Source: Sarcocystis neurona (taxonomy: Eukaryota > Apicomplexa > Conoidasida > Eucoccidiorida > Sarcocystidae). Taken from it: a DNA stretch of 64,000 nucleotides. The position numbers and the translations under genes were made by a program. Below the pieces are notes generated by a model. That model worked only from the letters and a program-made list of their open reading frames with translations, made no database searches and was not told the origin of the DNA. Positions 28,001 through 35,177 of the stretch are shown piece by piece. The stretch is from NCBI GenBank assembly GCA_000727475.1, contig KL647306.1, positions 1,499,609 to 1,563,608 on the forward strand, in the 5' to 3' direction. The first letter of the stretch is position 1. Each line of letters opens with the position of its first letter.

Positions 28001-28164
28001 GTTCGCTTGTTCTGTTGAACGGGGCAAGTCGAACAGGAGTCGCATTCGGGACTGGATGGAGGCACATCCTTACGTAGTCTTTCACTCGTTACTGAACCTT
28101 TCGCGAGTGGAACAACAGTAACAGCTGTCACGACTGCGTCTGCTTGACTACTCTCATTTGCCAT
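617..28164 (-). CDS. 1,4-alpha-glucan branching enzyme, bacterial GlgB type (GH13_9), multi-exon; C-terminus off the window
   Basis: This gene-level entry spans the exons listed separately. The enzyme (EC 2.4.1.18) cuts alpha-1,4 glucan chains and re-attaches them as alpha-1,6 branches. In coccidia the expected product is cytosolic amylopectin. Read 28164 to 617, the exons give the full GlgB order: an N1-domain motif ([14 protein letters not shown]), a CBM48 block ([20 protein letters not shown]), the IYEVHLPSW strand, [23 protein letters not shown], then the GH13 catalytic set. The nucleophile Asp is in [10 protein letters not shown], the acid/base Glu in TMAEEST and the third Asp in LPLSHDEVV, so the active site is intact. 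An N1 domain and the SWGYQ-TGxYAP form point to the bacterial GH13_9 type rather than animal or plant GBE1. Phases match at the seven consecutive junctions from 21140 to 859. About 300 residues of low-complexity sequence precede N1. The last beta-domain is missing because the gene continues below base 1. I infer the 5' end; an upstream exon is possible. Confidence 0.93.
860..3068. other. Intron 10 of the branching enzyme gene
   Basis: It holds three copies of the GGTGTACGTACACC palindrome (1254, 1452, 1627), two decayed copies of the exon 11 acceptor region (near 1426 and 1601), and a long plus-strand pyrimidine block (about 2190-3060) that includes a short CTG run at 2950-2985. No family motif is present in either strand. 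Confidence 0.7.
1401..1640 (-). repeat. Duplicated 3' splice-site/exon-start segments resembling exon 11
   Basis: The blocks at about 1424-1465 and 1599-1640 share 40 identical bases on the minus strand (palindrome, then ACGACTGTGAACAGCAGCAG). Each is followed by a sequence resembling the start of exon 11 at 859: GTCAGTGAATTGGCGAGG at 1601, GTCGATAGCTTGGCGC at 1426 and GTCGGTGGACTGGCACGAGG at 859. They translate as SVNWRG, SIAWRT and SVDWHE. Confidence 0.6.
3069..3269 (-). CDS. Branching enzyme exon 10: LSHDEVV segment
   Basis: 201 bp. Acceptor gtctgctgcgcag, donor CAGCG|GTAATA (phase 2). It encodes [20 protein letters not shown], then [20 protein letters not shown], then [16 protein letters not shown]. 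The Asp of SHDE is the third GH13 catalytic carboxylate, and FMGxExGQxxEW is the next conserved block. The usual PGDxWQKFANLR is diverged ([14 protein letters not shown]). Confidence 0.95.
3270..5033. other. Intron 9 of the branching enzyme gene
   Basis: Contents in order: purine-rich sequence; a (TA)n block (about 3550-3640); CAG arrays on the plus strand (3670-3830 and 3990-4090); a GGAGACAC minisatellite; and a degenerate repeat of about 65 bp built from AGGGAGAGGAAGAAAG plus TATATA (about 4590-4860). No coding motif seen. Confidence 0.6.
4248..4320. repeat. GAGACACGGAGACG minisatellite
   Basis: Tandem alternation of GGAGACAC and GGAGACG hexamer-like units, about six copies, purine-rich on the plus strand. 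Confidence 0.8.
5034..5172 (-). CDS. Branching enzyme exon 9: GLGF-KW-GWMNDTL segment
   Basis: 139 bp. Acceptor cgcacgtgcacag, donor GAAAA|GTAAGG (phase 2). It reads [20 protein letters not shown], then [20 protein letters not shown], matching the GlgB GLGFxxKWNMGWMHDTLxY ... HHxxLTFxxLY block. The conserved His before DTL is Asn here, and the family's HH is CH. These are natural-looking substitutions rather than decay. Confidence 0.94.
5187..5490. repeat. CAG array with a 15-bp sub-repeat
   Basis: Interrupted CAG triplets on the plus strand (sense CTG for the gene) begin 15 bases upstream of the exon 9 acceptor. From about 5407 to 5486 they become five copies of the 15-mer CCCGAAGCAGCAGGA. 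Confidence 0.8.
6410..6745. repeat. GAGACA(CA) purine minisatellite
   Basis: About 335 bp of degenerate tandem GAGACACACAGAGAGACAGG units within intron 8. The antisense reads TCTCTGTGTGTCTCC and produces spurious V/S/C/L-rich open frames. Confidence 0.85.
7228..8219. other. Assembly gap (992 N)
   Basis: A run of unknown bases in intron 8. Both flanks carry the same sequence: TATAGCGCGTTATATCTATC continuing TATTCCACATATA at about 7173-7207 and 8230-8264. The gap therefore lies in a duplicated or tandem segment. Open frames that appear to cross it are artefacts. Confidence 0.98.
8350..8640. repeat. (TATG)n / (TATC)n microsatellite cluster
   Basis: Dense TATGTATG, TATCTA and GTGTGT units ending shortly before the donor of exon 8. 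No gene content. Confidence 0.75.
8653..8946 (-). CDS. Branching enzyme exon 8: nucleophile and acid/base residues
   Basis: 294 bp. Acceptor ctcttctcag, consensus donor AAAG|GTGAGT. It encodes [20 protein letters not shown], then [20 protein letters not shown], then [20 protein letters not shown], then [18 protein letters not shown]. It carries the catalytic nucleophile (Asp of RIDAV) and the acid/base Glu (of AEES), plus the PNxxGGxxNLxAI substrate-site motif. The intron upstream contains the 992-base gap in the window's longest confirmed intron. Confidence 0.96.
9605..9936. repeat. Long interrupted (AGC)n array
   Basis: About 330 bp of AGC triplets interrupted by AGT and AAT. On the sense (minus) strand this is GCT/CTG. 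It lies in intron 7 and yields artefactual poly-S and poly-L frames on the two strands. Confidence 0.9.
10585..10834. repeat. Direct repeat of a 34-bp block
   Basis: GAGAGAGAGTCGTTTTCTTC followed by TTCGCACAGGATAC occurs at 10585-10618 and again at 10801-10834. The intervening ACAATTCTTTTCTGTATGTA block is also repeated. Confidence 0.75.
11828..11952. repeat. TATGTCATACATATACATA tandem repeat
   Basis: Four copies of a roughly 28-30 bp unit: CATATACATA, then (TA)n, then TGTCATA. Confidence 0.8.
13262..13478 (-). CDS. Branching enzyme exon 7: TGxYAP to DPR segment
   Basis: 217 bp. Acceptor gtggccgcgtag, donor CCTCG|GTAGGC (phase 1). It encodes [20 protein letters not shown], then [20 protein letters not shown], then [20 protein letters not shown]. 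This covers GH13 region I; the consensus DWVPxHF is DFVPAHF here. Confidence 0.95.
13479..15720. other. Intron 6 of the branching enzyme gene
   Basis: CACACATATA microsatellites surround a purine-rich block (about 13860-14290) and a CAG cluster (14298-14345). The region 14420-14930 is almost purely TACATA/CACATA repeats. No exon motif seen. Confidence 0.6.
15721..15833 (-). CDS. Branching enzyme exon 6: YRELA / SWGYQ segment
   Basis: 113 bp between acceptor gtctgctgcgcag and donor CCAA|GTAATT. It encodes [20 protein letters not shown], then [17 protein letters not shown], the first conserved GH13 region of branching enzymes. The family usually has ExHPFDGSWGYQ; here it is [11 protein letters not shown]. 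Confidence 0.94.
16688..16832 (-). CDS. Branching enzyme exon 5: linker and first strand of the GH13 barrel
   Basis: It reads [18 protein letters not shown], then [19 protein letters not shown]. This matches the W-D-xx-WM-xRR ... PxSIYEVHLGSW segment that opens the catalytic barrel. The usual LGSW is LPSW here. Acceptor gacgaggcag (phase 0) and donor TTAT|GTACGC. The split Ser codon (T + CA) is completed in exon 6, giving NNTYLSYRELAD. A (CAG)n array on the plus strand (sense CTG) lies just upstream of the acceptor. Confidence 0.92.
18090..18433 (-). CDS. Branching enzyme exon 4: CBM48 (N2) domain
   Basis: The acceptor is gtgcgcgcag and the donor is AAAAAG|GTGAAG; 344 bp, ending in phase 0. 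It encodes nearly the whole CBM48 glycan-binding module: [71 protein letters not shown] and [18 protein letters not shown]. The identity with GlgB is plain by eye and includes the FAVWAPxAxRVxVVGDxNxWDGR motif. Confidence 0.95.
19195..19690. repeat. About 80-bp tandem repeat carrying TGCATGC motifs
   Basis: At least four copies with spacing 78-82 bp, phased on TATGTCTGCATGCGTGCACA at 19275, 19353, 19431 and 19513. Each unit also carries a second GTCTGCATGC and a TATATATA tract. Copies decay toward 19690. Confidence 0.85.
20149..20298. repeat. 15-bp minisatellite GTGCAGCAGGCGGAG, left of gap
   Basis: About ten near-identical 15-bp units on the plus strand run straight into the N gap. The plus frame reads (QAEVQ)n, but this is intronic and antisense to the gene. 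Confidence 0.9.
20299..20698. other. Assembly gap (400 N)
   Basis: The gap lies wholly inside the 15-bp minisatellite, so the missing sequence is almost certainly more of the same array and its length is unknown. Confidence 0.98.
20699..20852. repeat. 15-bp minisatellite GTGCAGCAGGCGGAG, right of gap
   Basis: Continuation of the same array; units become GAGCAGCAGGCGGAG at the right edge and then dissolve into general CAG sequence. Confidence 0.9.
21140..21347 (-). CDS. Branching enzyme exon 3: end of N1 domain
   Basis: The acceptor is ctcctcttcgcag and the donor is CTG|GTGGGC. The exon opens with eight glutamines and an acidic linker ([14 protein letters not shown]), then gives [14 protein letters not shown] and [19 protein letters not shown]. 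The last part is the counterpart of the conserved GlgB DPYxFGPxLxxxDLxLF segment. It ends after one base of a Gly codon that the next exon completes, giving [17 protein letters not shown] across the junction, as in the family. Confidence 0.85.
23395..24240. repeat. Extended interrupted CAG/AGC region
   Basis: About 850 bp dominated by CAG triplets on the plus strand (sense CTG), with AGT and ACC interruptions from 23,990 on. It ends precisely where the candidate exon 24,240-24,355 begins. Confidence 0.8.
24240..24355 (-). CDS. Candidate branching enzyme exon (late N1 domain)
   Basis: It has a pyrimidine-rich acceptor (ttttgctttcaagcgcacctgcag) and a donor in CACGG|GTTCTG. The frame reads [20 protein letters not shown], then [18 protein letters not shown]. 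It ends in phase 0, as exon 21140-21347 requires, and its repeat reads GCA on the sense strand while the flanking intron reads CTG. Similarity to N1 is not decisive. Transcript data would settle it. Confidence 0.4.
24727..25030. repeat. Degenerate 166-bp tandem duplication
   Basis: CTTCTACACGTGTACAAACG (24727) recurs as CTTCTACACGTATACAATGG (24893), with similar CGCATGC and TATATAC blocks following each copy. Confidence 0.6.
25380..25456 (+). repeat. Inverted repeat, left arm
   Basis: GGAGATACATTGTAGACTTC through TCTATAGCTCTTC. It pairs with 25881-25962 in opposite orientation with essentially only a length change in the central TA run. Confidence 0.85.
25881..25962 (-). repeat. Inverted repeat, right arm
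   Basis: Reverse complement of 25380-25456; the spacer is about 424 bp. Weaker relatives with the same GAAGAGGAA-GGCT start occur at about 25681 and 26333. Confidence 0.85.
26830..27030 (-). CDS. Candidate branching enzyme exon 2 (N1 domain, divergent); 3' border unresolved
   Basis: After the donor at 27166 the first good acceptor is ttcttacag, giving an exon start at 27030. Its first base completes the split Arg codon of exon 1 and opens a frame reading [19 protein letters not shown], then LTLLMELC, then [19 protein letters not shown]. Position and phase fit the variable beta-strand part of N1, but residue similarity is weak. The triplet run reads GCA/CAG on the sense strand, as in the confirmed exons. 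I could not choose a donor; the frame stays open to 26796. A second acceptor-led open stretch starts at 26597 (after cctcccctgcccag; [20 protein letters not shown]) and may be another exon, but its phase does not connect cleanly. Confidence 0.4.
27167..28164 (-). CDS. Branching enzyme exon 1: low-complexity N-terminus plus start of N1 domain
   Basis: The ATG at 28164 gives [11 protein letters not shown], and 332 codons follow before a consensus donor GTAAGTGAG at 27166 (the exon ends after two bases of an Arg codon). Residues 1 to about 295 are rich in A, E, Q, R, S and P, include an EEEEE run and a QQQQQ run, and match no domain I know. The last 36 residues carry the GlgB N1 signature [18 protein letters not shown]. 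The frame stays open upstream of the ATG through at least 28290 with no stop seen, so a start in an upstream exon cannot be excluded. The ATG is simply the first in frame with the domain. Confidence 0.85.
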
Positions 28165-31100
28165 GCTGTTCAAGCCTCCGCTGGCATCCTTGCTGTGTTG
28201 CGAGGACTGCTGTGTGCTGAGTTTTCCACCTCGTTTTTGACGCTGGTCTTCAAAGCACGTAACTCCTGCAGCGCCGCGACGATCCGAAAGAACGCCGCGC
28301 TGCGGTCAGTTTTGCCCCTGCCTTCGCAGCAGGTGCGGCTACTGATTATTACTGCATTGTCAAACTCGTTTCCATGCGTGCGTGAACCTGACTTCAAACG
28401 ACGTTTCGTATCCTATTCTTTCTTCGTGGCGTGCTCCCTCGCATTCGGCAGTGCCAACGGCCAAATCTTTGTGAGAGCAGCCGGTGCCGCTAAAAGTACT
28501 CTCTCGTCTTTCAGTATAAAGTCGTTGGTGCTCTGTGTCGCGAGCTGGACGAAGCCACGGGTGAGCTGGAGTGCTGGGGACAGCAAGCCTCCACTCAGCG
28601 GCAGCTTCCTCGATCCCCGCTGTTCACCTGGCCGCTGGATAGTTTCCACCAATCGCTCTCTGCGCGCGTGACCGCAACGGGTAGCCCACCCTTTCGCCTT
28701 TGAGCCTAAAAAAATACTGACACGATTTTTTCCTCAGGCGTCAGAGCAGTGTTCGAAAAGAGTGCTGCGTGGCAGCATCTTGTACAGGCTTTGAGGGGCC
28801 AACGTCAACACATTTCGCGCAAACAGTGCCATTCTCCGCAAATCTATCGGGGAGACGCCACGGCGAAAATCCTTGTGTGCACGGCAACAAAAACGACAAG
28901 GATGTAGATTTTTTGCTTCTGTAGGCGGAAAATGACTTTTCCACCGCAGGGAACGCGGGCATACGATTCTGCGCGGCTCGGGAAGAAAAATCACGCTGGG
29001 GATTGCCCCGTTCCCATCGGCACGGCGATCGCTTTGGTGCTCAACGGAAATGCCTTACACGAGAGATTCTTCTTCATTGCACGGCAGATTCAGGGAGCAA
29101 GCAAGCTTTGGCGGGGCTTCTTCGCCTTTCTCGTCCTCTGGCTCCCTGGCGGTGGGTGTCCAACCCGGTGTGCAACTTGCGGGTGGAAAGCTACGCTGCT
29201 GGGCTTCTCCCTCAAGGGCTAGTCCATCAGCGGGGCTGGGAGGGAAGCCTCGGAGCACAAGAGTCTGAATCTGACAGAACACTTTCTCCCAGCGCCCGCT
29301 GGCGGCGATTGCATCGGGCGTATGTATACAAGCTGTACAATGCGTTCAAAAAGATTGACGTCGCTACGCTAGATGTGCGCACGCAGCACCTTCCGAATAG
29401 CACGTACGACGTGTTCGATTGCACCATCGGCACGAGGAGAAGAGCAGGAGGGCCTACTAAGCGATGGTAGCCGAATGAATAGCAATTTGAGCACAGGACA
29501 CCTTCGTCAGCCTGTTACGAGAGGTATAACTGAGAAAAGCCTTGCCACTTGAGGCTACGACAACGCTTACGAAGTGGACAAACAGCTGGGAAGGTCGCCG
29601 TTACGGGCATTGCACGAGCTACCCCACGCTGGGGCACTCGAAATGAGCAGGGCGGCGTAAATGAAGCCCGCTGAAAGTGAGATAGTACAGGGTGAAATTC
29701 CCGGGAAGGAAAGTAAAACAAGGCTTAGTGCGGCCATAGCAACCCGCGGTGCATGAAGGCACCCCAGAAGACCAGGGACTCCAGCAAGACCTCGATGCAG
29801 AGCAAACACAAGTTGAACGACGAGCTGTATGGGGCCACTATTGAACAATCCAGTATGCCGTAGCACTCTTGCGTGCGCAGGCACTAATGTTGGAAGTTGT
29901 CAGCAGCTCCTACATTATCGACAGCGTGCGACAGGATCTGTGGACAGCGCGGGAAGCAAGTGGGTGACAGTCATATAAAAAAGTGGGGCTCCAGCAACTC
30001 GTATACGACTGTCAGTATCACGCACGAGCTGAAGTGGGGACTGACGCTTGCAATGGGATTATGGGAAGCAATATCAGGGATAGGTCCAGCAGTAACCGCA
30101 TCAGGATCAGCAGGTCCAGGGGCACAGCCCTCCGTAAGTTCACACGCATCAGTGTTCGCCGTCCAAAAGAACGTGTAAGTCGCTACTACCACAGAGTGTG
30201 CAAGGCACTGTCAGCTGGACCTTGAACGACTTGGGTACAGCAATAGTCCGGGTCGAGAATAGTCTTAAAGTAACGGTTGACCCGGAAAAGGTGTTTGAGG
30301 TCGTGGTGTTGTGTTAATATAAACGGGAATAACGAAGGCAGCAGCAGAATCTATATTTGGAGATGTTGCTGCAGTTGTGGCTCTTTTTTCTGGGTAATAT
30401 AGCAGCGTCGACGGCTTCAAGCGTTCCACAGAGATCGATTACTGACAGGACATGGTACGCTTGTCTTGGCGTCGTCGTGCTTTTGACTACCCGCAACAAA
30501 GACTTGTACGTGTGGGTGTGTGCACCCACGTATACACGTAATTACGGGAAGAAAGGAAGAAAGAGGCCTACGCGTGCAGGCTCTTTAGATAAACGACTGT
30601 AGTACATGTCCACACGTTTCGGAAACGTCAGCATTGAGTTAGTTGGGTGCGTGCAAGAGCAACAGCAGAGGCACAGTGAGAGCATGGTCTCAATGAAAGC
30701 ATAGGGCGTAGGATTTGCTGCTCAGCTCCAAAGAGATCTCCATGGCGCTGCACTCTTCGTCCAGTTTTGTCTGCCTCCGCTATGGCTTGCATAGTAGGAC
30801 ACTTTTTAAGGAGAGACATCCAATAAAAGGAAGCTTTCTACTGAAACCTGTGGTACACTGAACGCCAGTGGATAAGGCATTCCGGAGCGCCGGAAACTAT
30901 GTGTCGAACCAAACCTGTTGAAGGCTTATTGGCCCGTAGCAACTTCGGTGACTCCTTCTGCCACTGTGGAAGACTGCCTAGACAGTTATCACAAAACGGA
31001 ATTCATGCAGTCTATCTTCAATTTGACCTGACAGTGTCTCACCGGCGGCCAGCTTCCATAGTGTGGCAGTTTGACCGAAGAAGCAAATATATAATTCGAC

Positions 31101-34100
31101 GCAGTACCCTGGTAAACGGCCAACTTTAAAGCTTGCTCAAAAGCACAGACATGTGGTGAACAAGAGGTAAGAGAAACCTTTACCACCTTCGTTAGCCGTT
31201 ATCTTTTGCTGGCCACTTCCTCTGTCTTCCACCGCGTTAGTTCGGGGTCGAGTGTGCGCGTTTTGTACGGACGCACCTATCGCGTACGATGGAGTAGTTT
31301 TTTCGATTCGTAATCGGACGGTCCACGTGATCTCTGCTAGAGCCCCAAAGACGTAGTGCACGAATGGACTGGTCGTAATGTGCGTTGAGTACCAGCTCAA
31401 GAGGAGTCACTTACCTGCATCCGTTACCCGATGTTCTTGAGAGGCAACATTTGCTCTAGTGTATCCCTGTACCTCGAACTCACACCACCAATAAGAGGAA
31501 ACATCGTGTTCCCAGTAAGCATCTCCTTCGCTAGCAACAGGCAGCCGGGGTGTTGTAACGACCTCGTCTAAAAGATGTACCAATTGACTGTGCGGGCTCA
31601 ACTTCTCTCCGTTGGCAACGATTCCACACGTCAACGGCATAATATTTCCAGACAATGGTGGCCGTACTACCAGGTCTTGCATGAGGCCGCACGCAAGTAC
31701 GAACCTGCCCTCAGAACAGGAGACACGTTGACTGGCTGTGAGCAGCGAGTGTGCCCACATCTTACCGTGTCTTTAGTGCACCTCGTTGCTTACGCAGAGT
31801 CTTGATCCGCAGATCTGGTTGTATCATCATGTGCGCGCCAACGGAAAGTTTTGAGAACTGCACTGTGTAGCCTGACAAACAAATGTCACCCGATTACCTA
31901 CGTGGAGAAAACAGCTTTTCTGTGAAGTACTAATGCTCGAGCTCACAACGTCGACGCTTCCAGAAGGAATTCTCGCATGTGAACCCCAACTTTCCCACGG
32001 CGTAGACAAACCAAAGGCTCCCCGAAAAGAGGTGGGACTGTGACACAGTCATAGCCAGGATAGGTACACAAGAGCACGTGACTGAGATATTTAACTTGGT
32101 CCCAGTAGCACCGTGCGCCCAACGCTGCCCTTTCCTCTGCTCTAAATTCTGAACGTCCGCAGCCACGCGTTGCGAATGTCTCTGCCCGTTTAACGTGCCA
32201 CTGTGCACGACATGCAAATTGATATATCTCCTACCGGTCGCACTAATGTATTCATTGAGCCCGAAACCTAGGCCGCCGCTTAACAGCTCTCACAGAGGTC
32301 TGTGCTCTTTTATAAGAAAGTCCGGACTTGACGTGCGACAGTCCTGATGCACACAACAGCGGAAACCCCACGTTCGTTGCTCTGAGGATGTTTTCTCCTC
32401 TCCGCCTGGCCGCACTTTACAGCGCAGGCATCTGAGGCGGAAGGTACGTAGCGGTCAGCGATGACGCTCCAGTGAAGGTGAAGATCTTTGAAAATACCCG
32501 GTCGACTTCGCAGAGTCTCCTCTTCGCTCTGAACAAAGTGCGGTCGGCCCAGACCACACGGCGTCTGCGTGCTTCCGATAAGGGTTGGTCGAAGGAGCAC
32601 TAAGCGGGACCTTCTCTACTTTCGGGAGGGCGATAGTAGCTGAATGAGCGATTACTTTCAAATGAGTGACGCCTAATGACACGAGGTGCTAGTAGTCTCA
32701 AGGTTTAGCGGGCGGTCTGACTTCCGTGTGCCTTTCTGTGTGTGGCCTCGTGCGACTCACTTCGCCTTCAAAGCGAACGCTGGATGATTTTCTACACATA
32801 CTGCATTGCAGGTATTCGTGGCCGTCGCTGGCAGCGGTTACGCCGGTTATCACTTCTTCTACTTTACTCGCGATCTTGCAATATGCCGAACGCGTAGAGC
32901 CGTGGCTTTAACCGTAGAGATCTACGTATCCTTCCACGTGCCATCTGTTACCGTCATCTTTCAAAATGCGTACTCTAGCGTGCGCTCGCCTGCGGCTTCT
33001 CCGCTTTTTTCGTCCATTTCGGAGGATCGATTGCGAAATTCTGCCAATAGTAGCAACTCCTCCGTAAGCCTTGTGAGCTTCAACAACTGATTCACTTTGT
33101 TAATGCCTTTGATATTGTGAAGTGGAGGTCCTCACTTACAAGGGAATATGCGTTCCGCTGGATCACGGGGCGTCACTCTACGCGCCGGCTCAAGAGGACA
33201 AGACCTCCACAATGCAGATTGTTCAAATTGTGTCCCAGTTCTCAGCTCGGCATCGCTCGTAGGCCAAAAGTACAGGCGAAGCTCATAAAACTAAAGTAGC
33301 AGCACTCCTCATGTAAAAGGTGATCCGCCAGGAACCGCGGTTGTCCACAAGCTCCCTTGCCGTGGTACGCTCGCGTCACAGGGCCTGAAAGAGTCCTGTC
33401 GACTTGCGCATCAGCACGCATTTCCCTGTTTAGCGCCACGGGCGCATACTCATCCGACAGTCAGGGGATGTTTCGAAATATCACATCCGCGAAAGCTGTT
33501 ACAACTACGCATTCCTGTACGCGCCGGCTCACCCGCAGAAGGCGAGAAGGGGAGACGGTTCACGGCAGGCTATCTACCGACTGTAGCTGACCGAGGCCCG
33601 ACCGCAAGGCTCACTTTTTGTACAGGAGTGAATTGTTTTTCCTTTCCTGATAGGTGCTCCTTAATGTGGGCGCTGGGAGACCAAAAACGTGTCCGTGCCA
33701 CCGACTCGTGCAGTTTAACTGGCTGAGGTCCACCGTCTCGCACTCCAGTTGCCTTGTATAGTTCACGCTTCAGGCGCTACTTTTTTTTTGGTTGGTGCAC
33801 CATGCACGCAGGTGATAGAAGATAGTAATTCTTTCCCTACTACAGCGTCGTGCACTTTACATAGTAGAGGTCGGATGTCTCGCGCTTTCATGTGCAAACC
33901 TTCACCTCGGCGTAACGCCCTCGAGACGACGCATCACTTTGCTTATTCTTCTTTTTCTTCTCGGTTTACCCTGATTTAACTTCGACATACCTCTTGTTTC
34001 TGTTCACGTCGCTCGTGAGCAGTGCTGTACTTCGCGTTCTAGAGCCAAGTCCGATTGTGCGTACTTTCTTCGCTGGCGTACGCTTGTCTGCCTTCAAGAG

Positions 34101-34220
34101 CAGAAGCAGAGCTATTTGCCAACCGCCGCGTCCCTGCTGCCGTCTTTCGGCTACAGTTTCCCATCTACCTCCCTCGCTACCACCAGCTGCTGTCAACAAG
34201 TCTGTTTTCCGCGTGACAAG
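28165..34220. other. Repeat-poor intergenic region
   Basis: About 6 kb with balanced composition, no triplet arrays and almost no microsatellites. I find no supported gene. The best remaining open stretch is about 29,140-29,470 on the plus strand (it includes YVYKLYNAFKKIDVATLDV and ends at a stop), but it has no start, splice support or family. The start of the branching enzyme (minus) and the gene at 34,221 (plus) are head to head, so promoters for both should lie here. Confidence 0.5.
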
Positions 34221-35177
34221 ATGGCGCACCGCAGCAAGAAGCTCCGAGTGGTTGCTGCAGTCGCTGTGTGCAGTTTAGGCCTCACGACGTCCCCCACTAC
34301 ACATCCCCCTGAGGGTGACGGCGTTGTTCCCAGAAGCAACCTCTTCGTTGCCGCCGCCAGTGCCACACCTGGTGGTCCTGAAGACCTATACCTCTACCCC
34401 AAAGAGCAGAACGTCCCACACAAGGAGGCAGGCAAAGACGCCGAAAAGGGATCCGGGGGTGCCGCCGCGAAAAAGAAGAGAAAGATGGATGTGAAGATCA
34501 AATTCAAGAGGCACAACAAGGAAAAGAGACTTCGCAAACGTAGAGTAGAAGATTCTGACGATGACGAAGGGTTGAGTCCTGCAGAACAACGACGCAGTCG
34601 TCTACAGAAAGCGCTGAATATCTTTGGTATGTTGGCTGAGGCGATCTTGAACTTCACCGAATGCTTTGGAGAAAATGGCCCGCTGCAGAAGCTGAAGGCA
34701 TCGTTTGCACCTGCTCAGGGTGCGAAAACCGTGTTTAGAGGTGAGGGCAATGGTGAGGATGTTGAGGCCGAACAGGTAGAAGCACCGGCACCCACCAACT
34801 GTGCGCTTGGGGCTATCATGAAAGCTGCTGCCCTTTTCGAGGGTGACGAGTCCCGGCCTGTCACACGAGAACTGGAAGCCGCTGTAGCTAGTGGTGGAGA
34901 GCCCAGCTACTTCGTGGTAGATTCGAATGTGCTAGTAGACCAGGCCTGGGAACTCGCGGGATGGGTCTCCGCGAAGGTCGAAGAAGTCAGATCAGAACTC
35001 GCTGTCCTGCGCGCTGATGCGGAATCCTCTGATGGTGAAGAGGATGAGCCGGACTCCATCGTGGCAGTCAGAGAAAGTCCGACGAGCAGAATCCCCTCCC
35101 CATGGACAATCATGACTCCAGATGAACCCGCAGATGAGTCCACCACTTTTTTTGATATGGACGAAAATTTAGAGTAA
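34221..35177 (+). CDS. Secreted protein with a strong basic nuclear localisation motif (hypothetical)
   Basis: A 318-residue intronless frame, family not recognised. The start is the ATG in CAAGATGGCGC (A at -3). In-frame sequence upstream lacks another ATG. Residues 1-9 are basic (MAHRSKKLR) and 10-22 are hydrophobic (VVAAVAVCSLGLT), which reads as a signal peptide. Residues 84-108 form a dense basic block, with AKKKRKMDVKIKFK and then KEKRLRKRR, close to the SV40-type PKKKRKV nuclear signal and followed directly by DSDDDE. Residues 121-155 may form an amphipathic helix (LQKALNIFGMLAEAILNF). The last 50 residues are acidic and Ser/Pro-rich (SSDGEEDEPDS, FFDMDENLE). Only three cysteines are present, one of them in the signal region. 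There is no transmembrane segment after the signal, no GPI tail, and no triplet-repeat runs, unlike both neighbours. Secretion plus a nuclear signal suggests an exported effector, which is inference; alternatively the first helix is cytosolic and the protein is simply nuclear. Confidence 0.85.
   Translation: MAHRSKKLRVVAAVAVCSLGLTTSPTTHPPEGDGVVPRSNLFVAAASATPGGPEDLYLYPKEQNVPHKEAGKDAEKGSGGAAAKKKRKMDVKIKFKRHNKEKRLRKRRVEDSDDDEGLSPAEQRRSRLQKALNIFGMLAEAILNFTECFGENGPLQKLKASFAPAQGAKTVFRGEGNGEDVEAEQVEAPAPTNCALGAIMKAAALFEGDESRPVTRELEAAVASGGEPSYFVVDSNVLVDQAWELAGWVSAKVEEVRSELAVLRADAESSDGEEDEPDSIVAVRESPTSRIPSPWTIMTPDEPADESTTFFDMDENLE

Noticed and set aside
29003..29470. Possible surface-antigen (SAG-like) exon ending NSTYDVFDCTIG
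   Set aside because: The residue pattern is vaguely antigen-like but there is no start codon, signal peptide, splice partner or conserved cysteine spacing.
29897..30178. 93-codon plus-strand frame with an SITHELKWGLTLAMGLW stretch
   Set aside because: It has an ambiguous start, no neighbours to splice to, and another frame of similar quality overlaps it.
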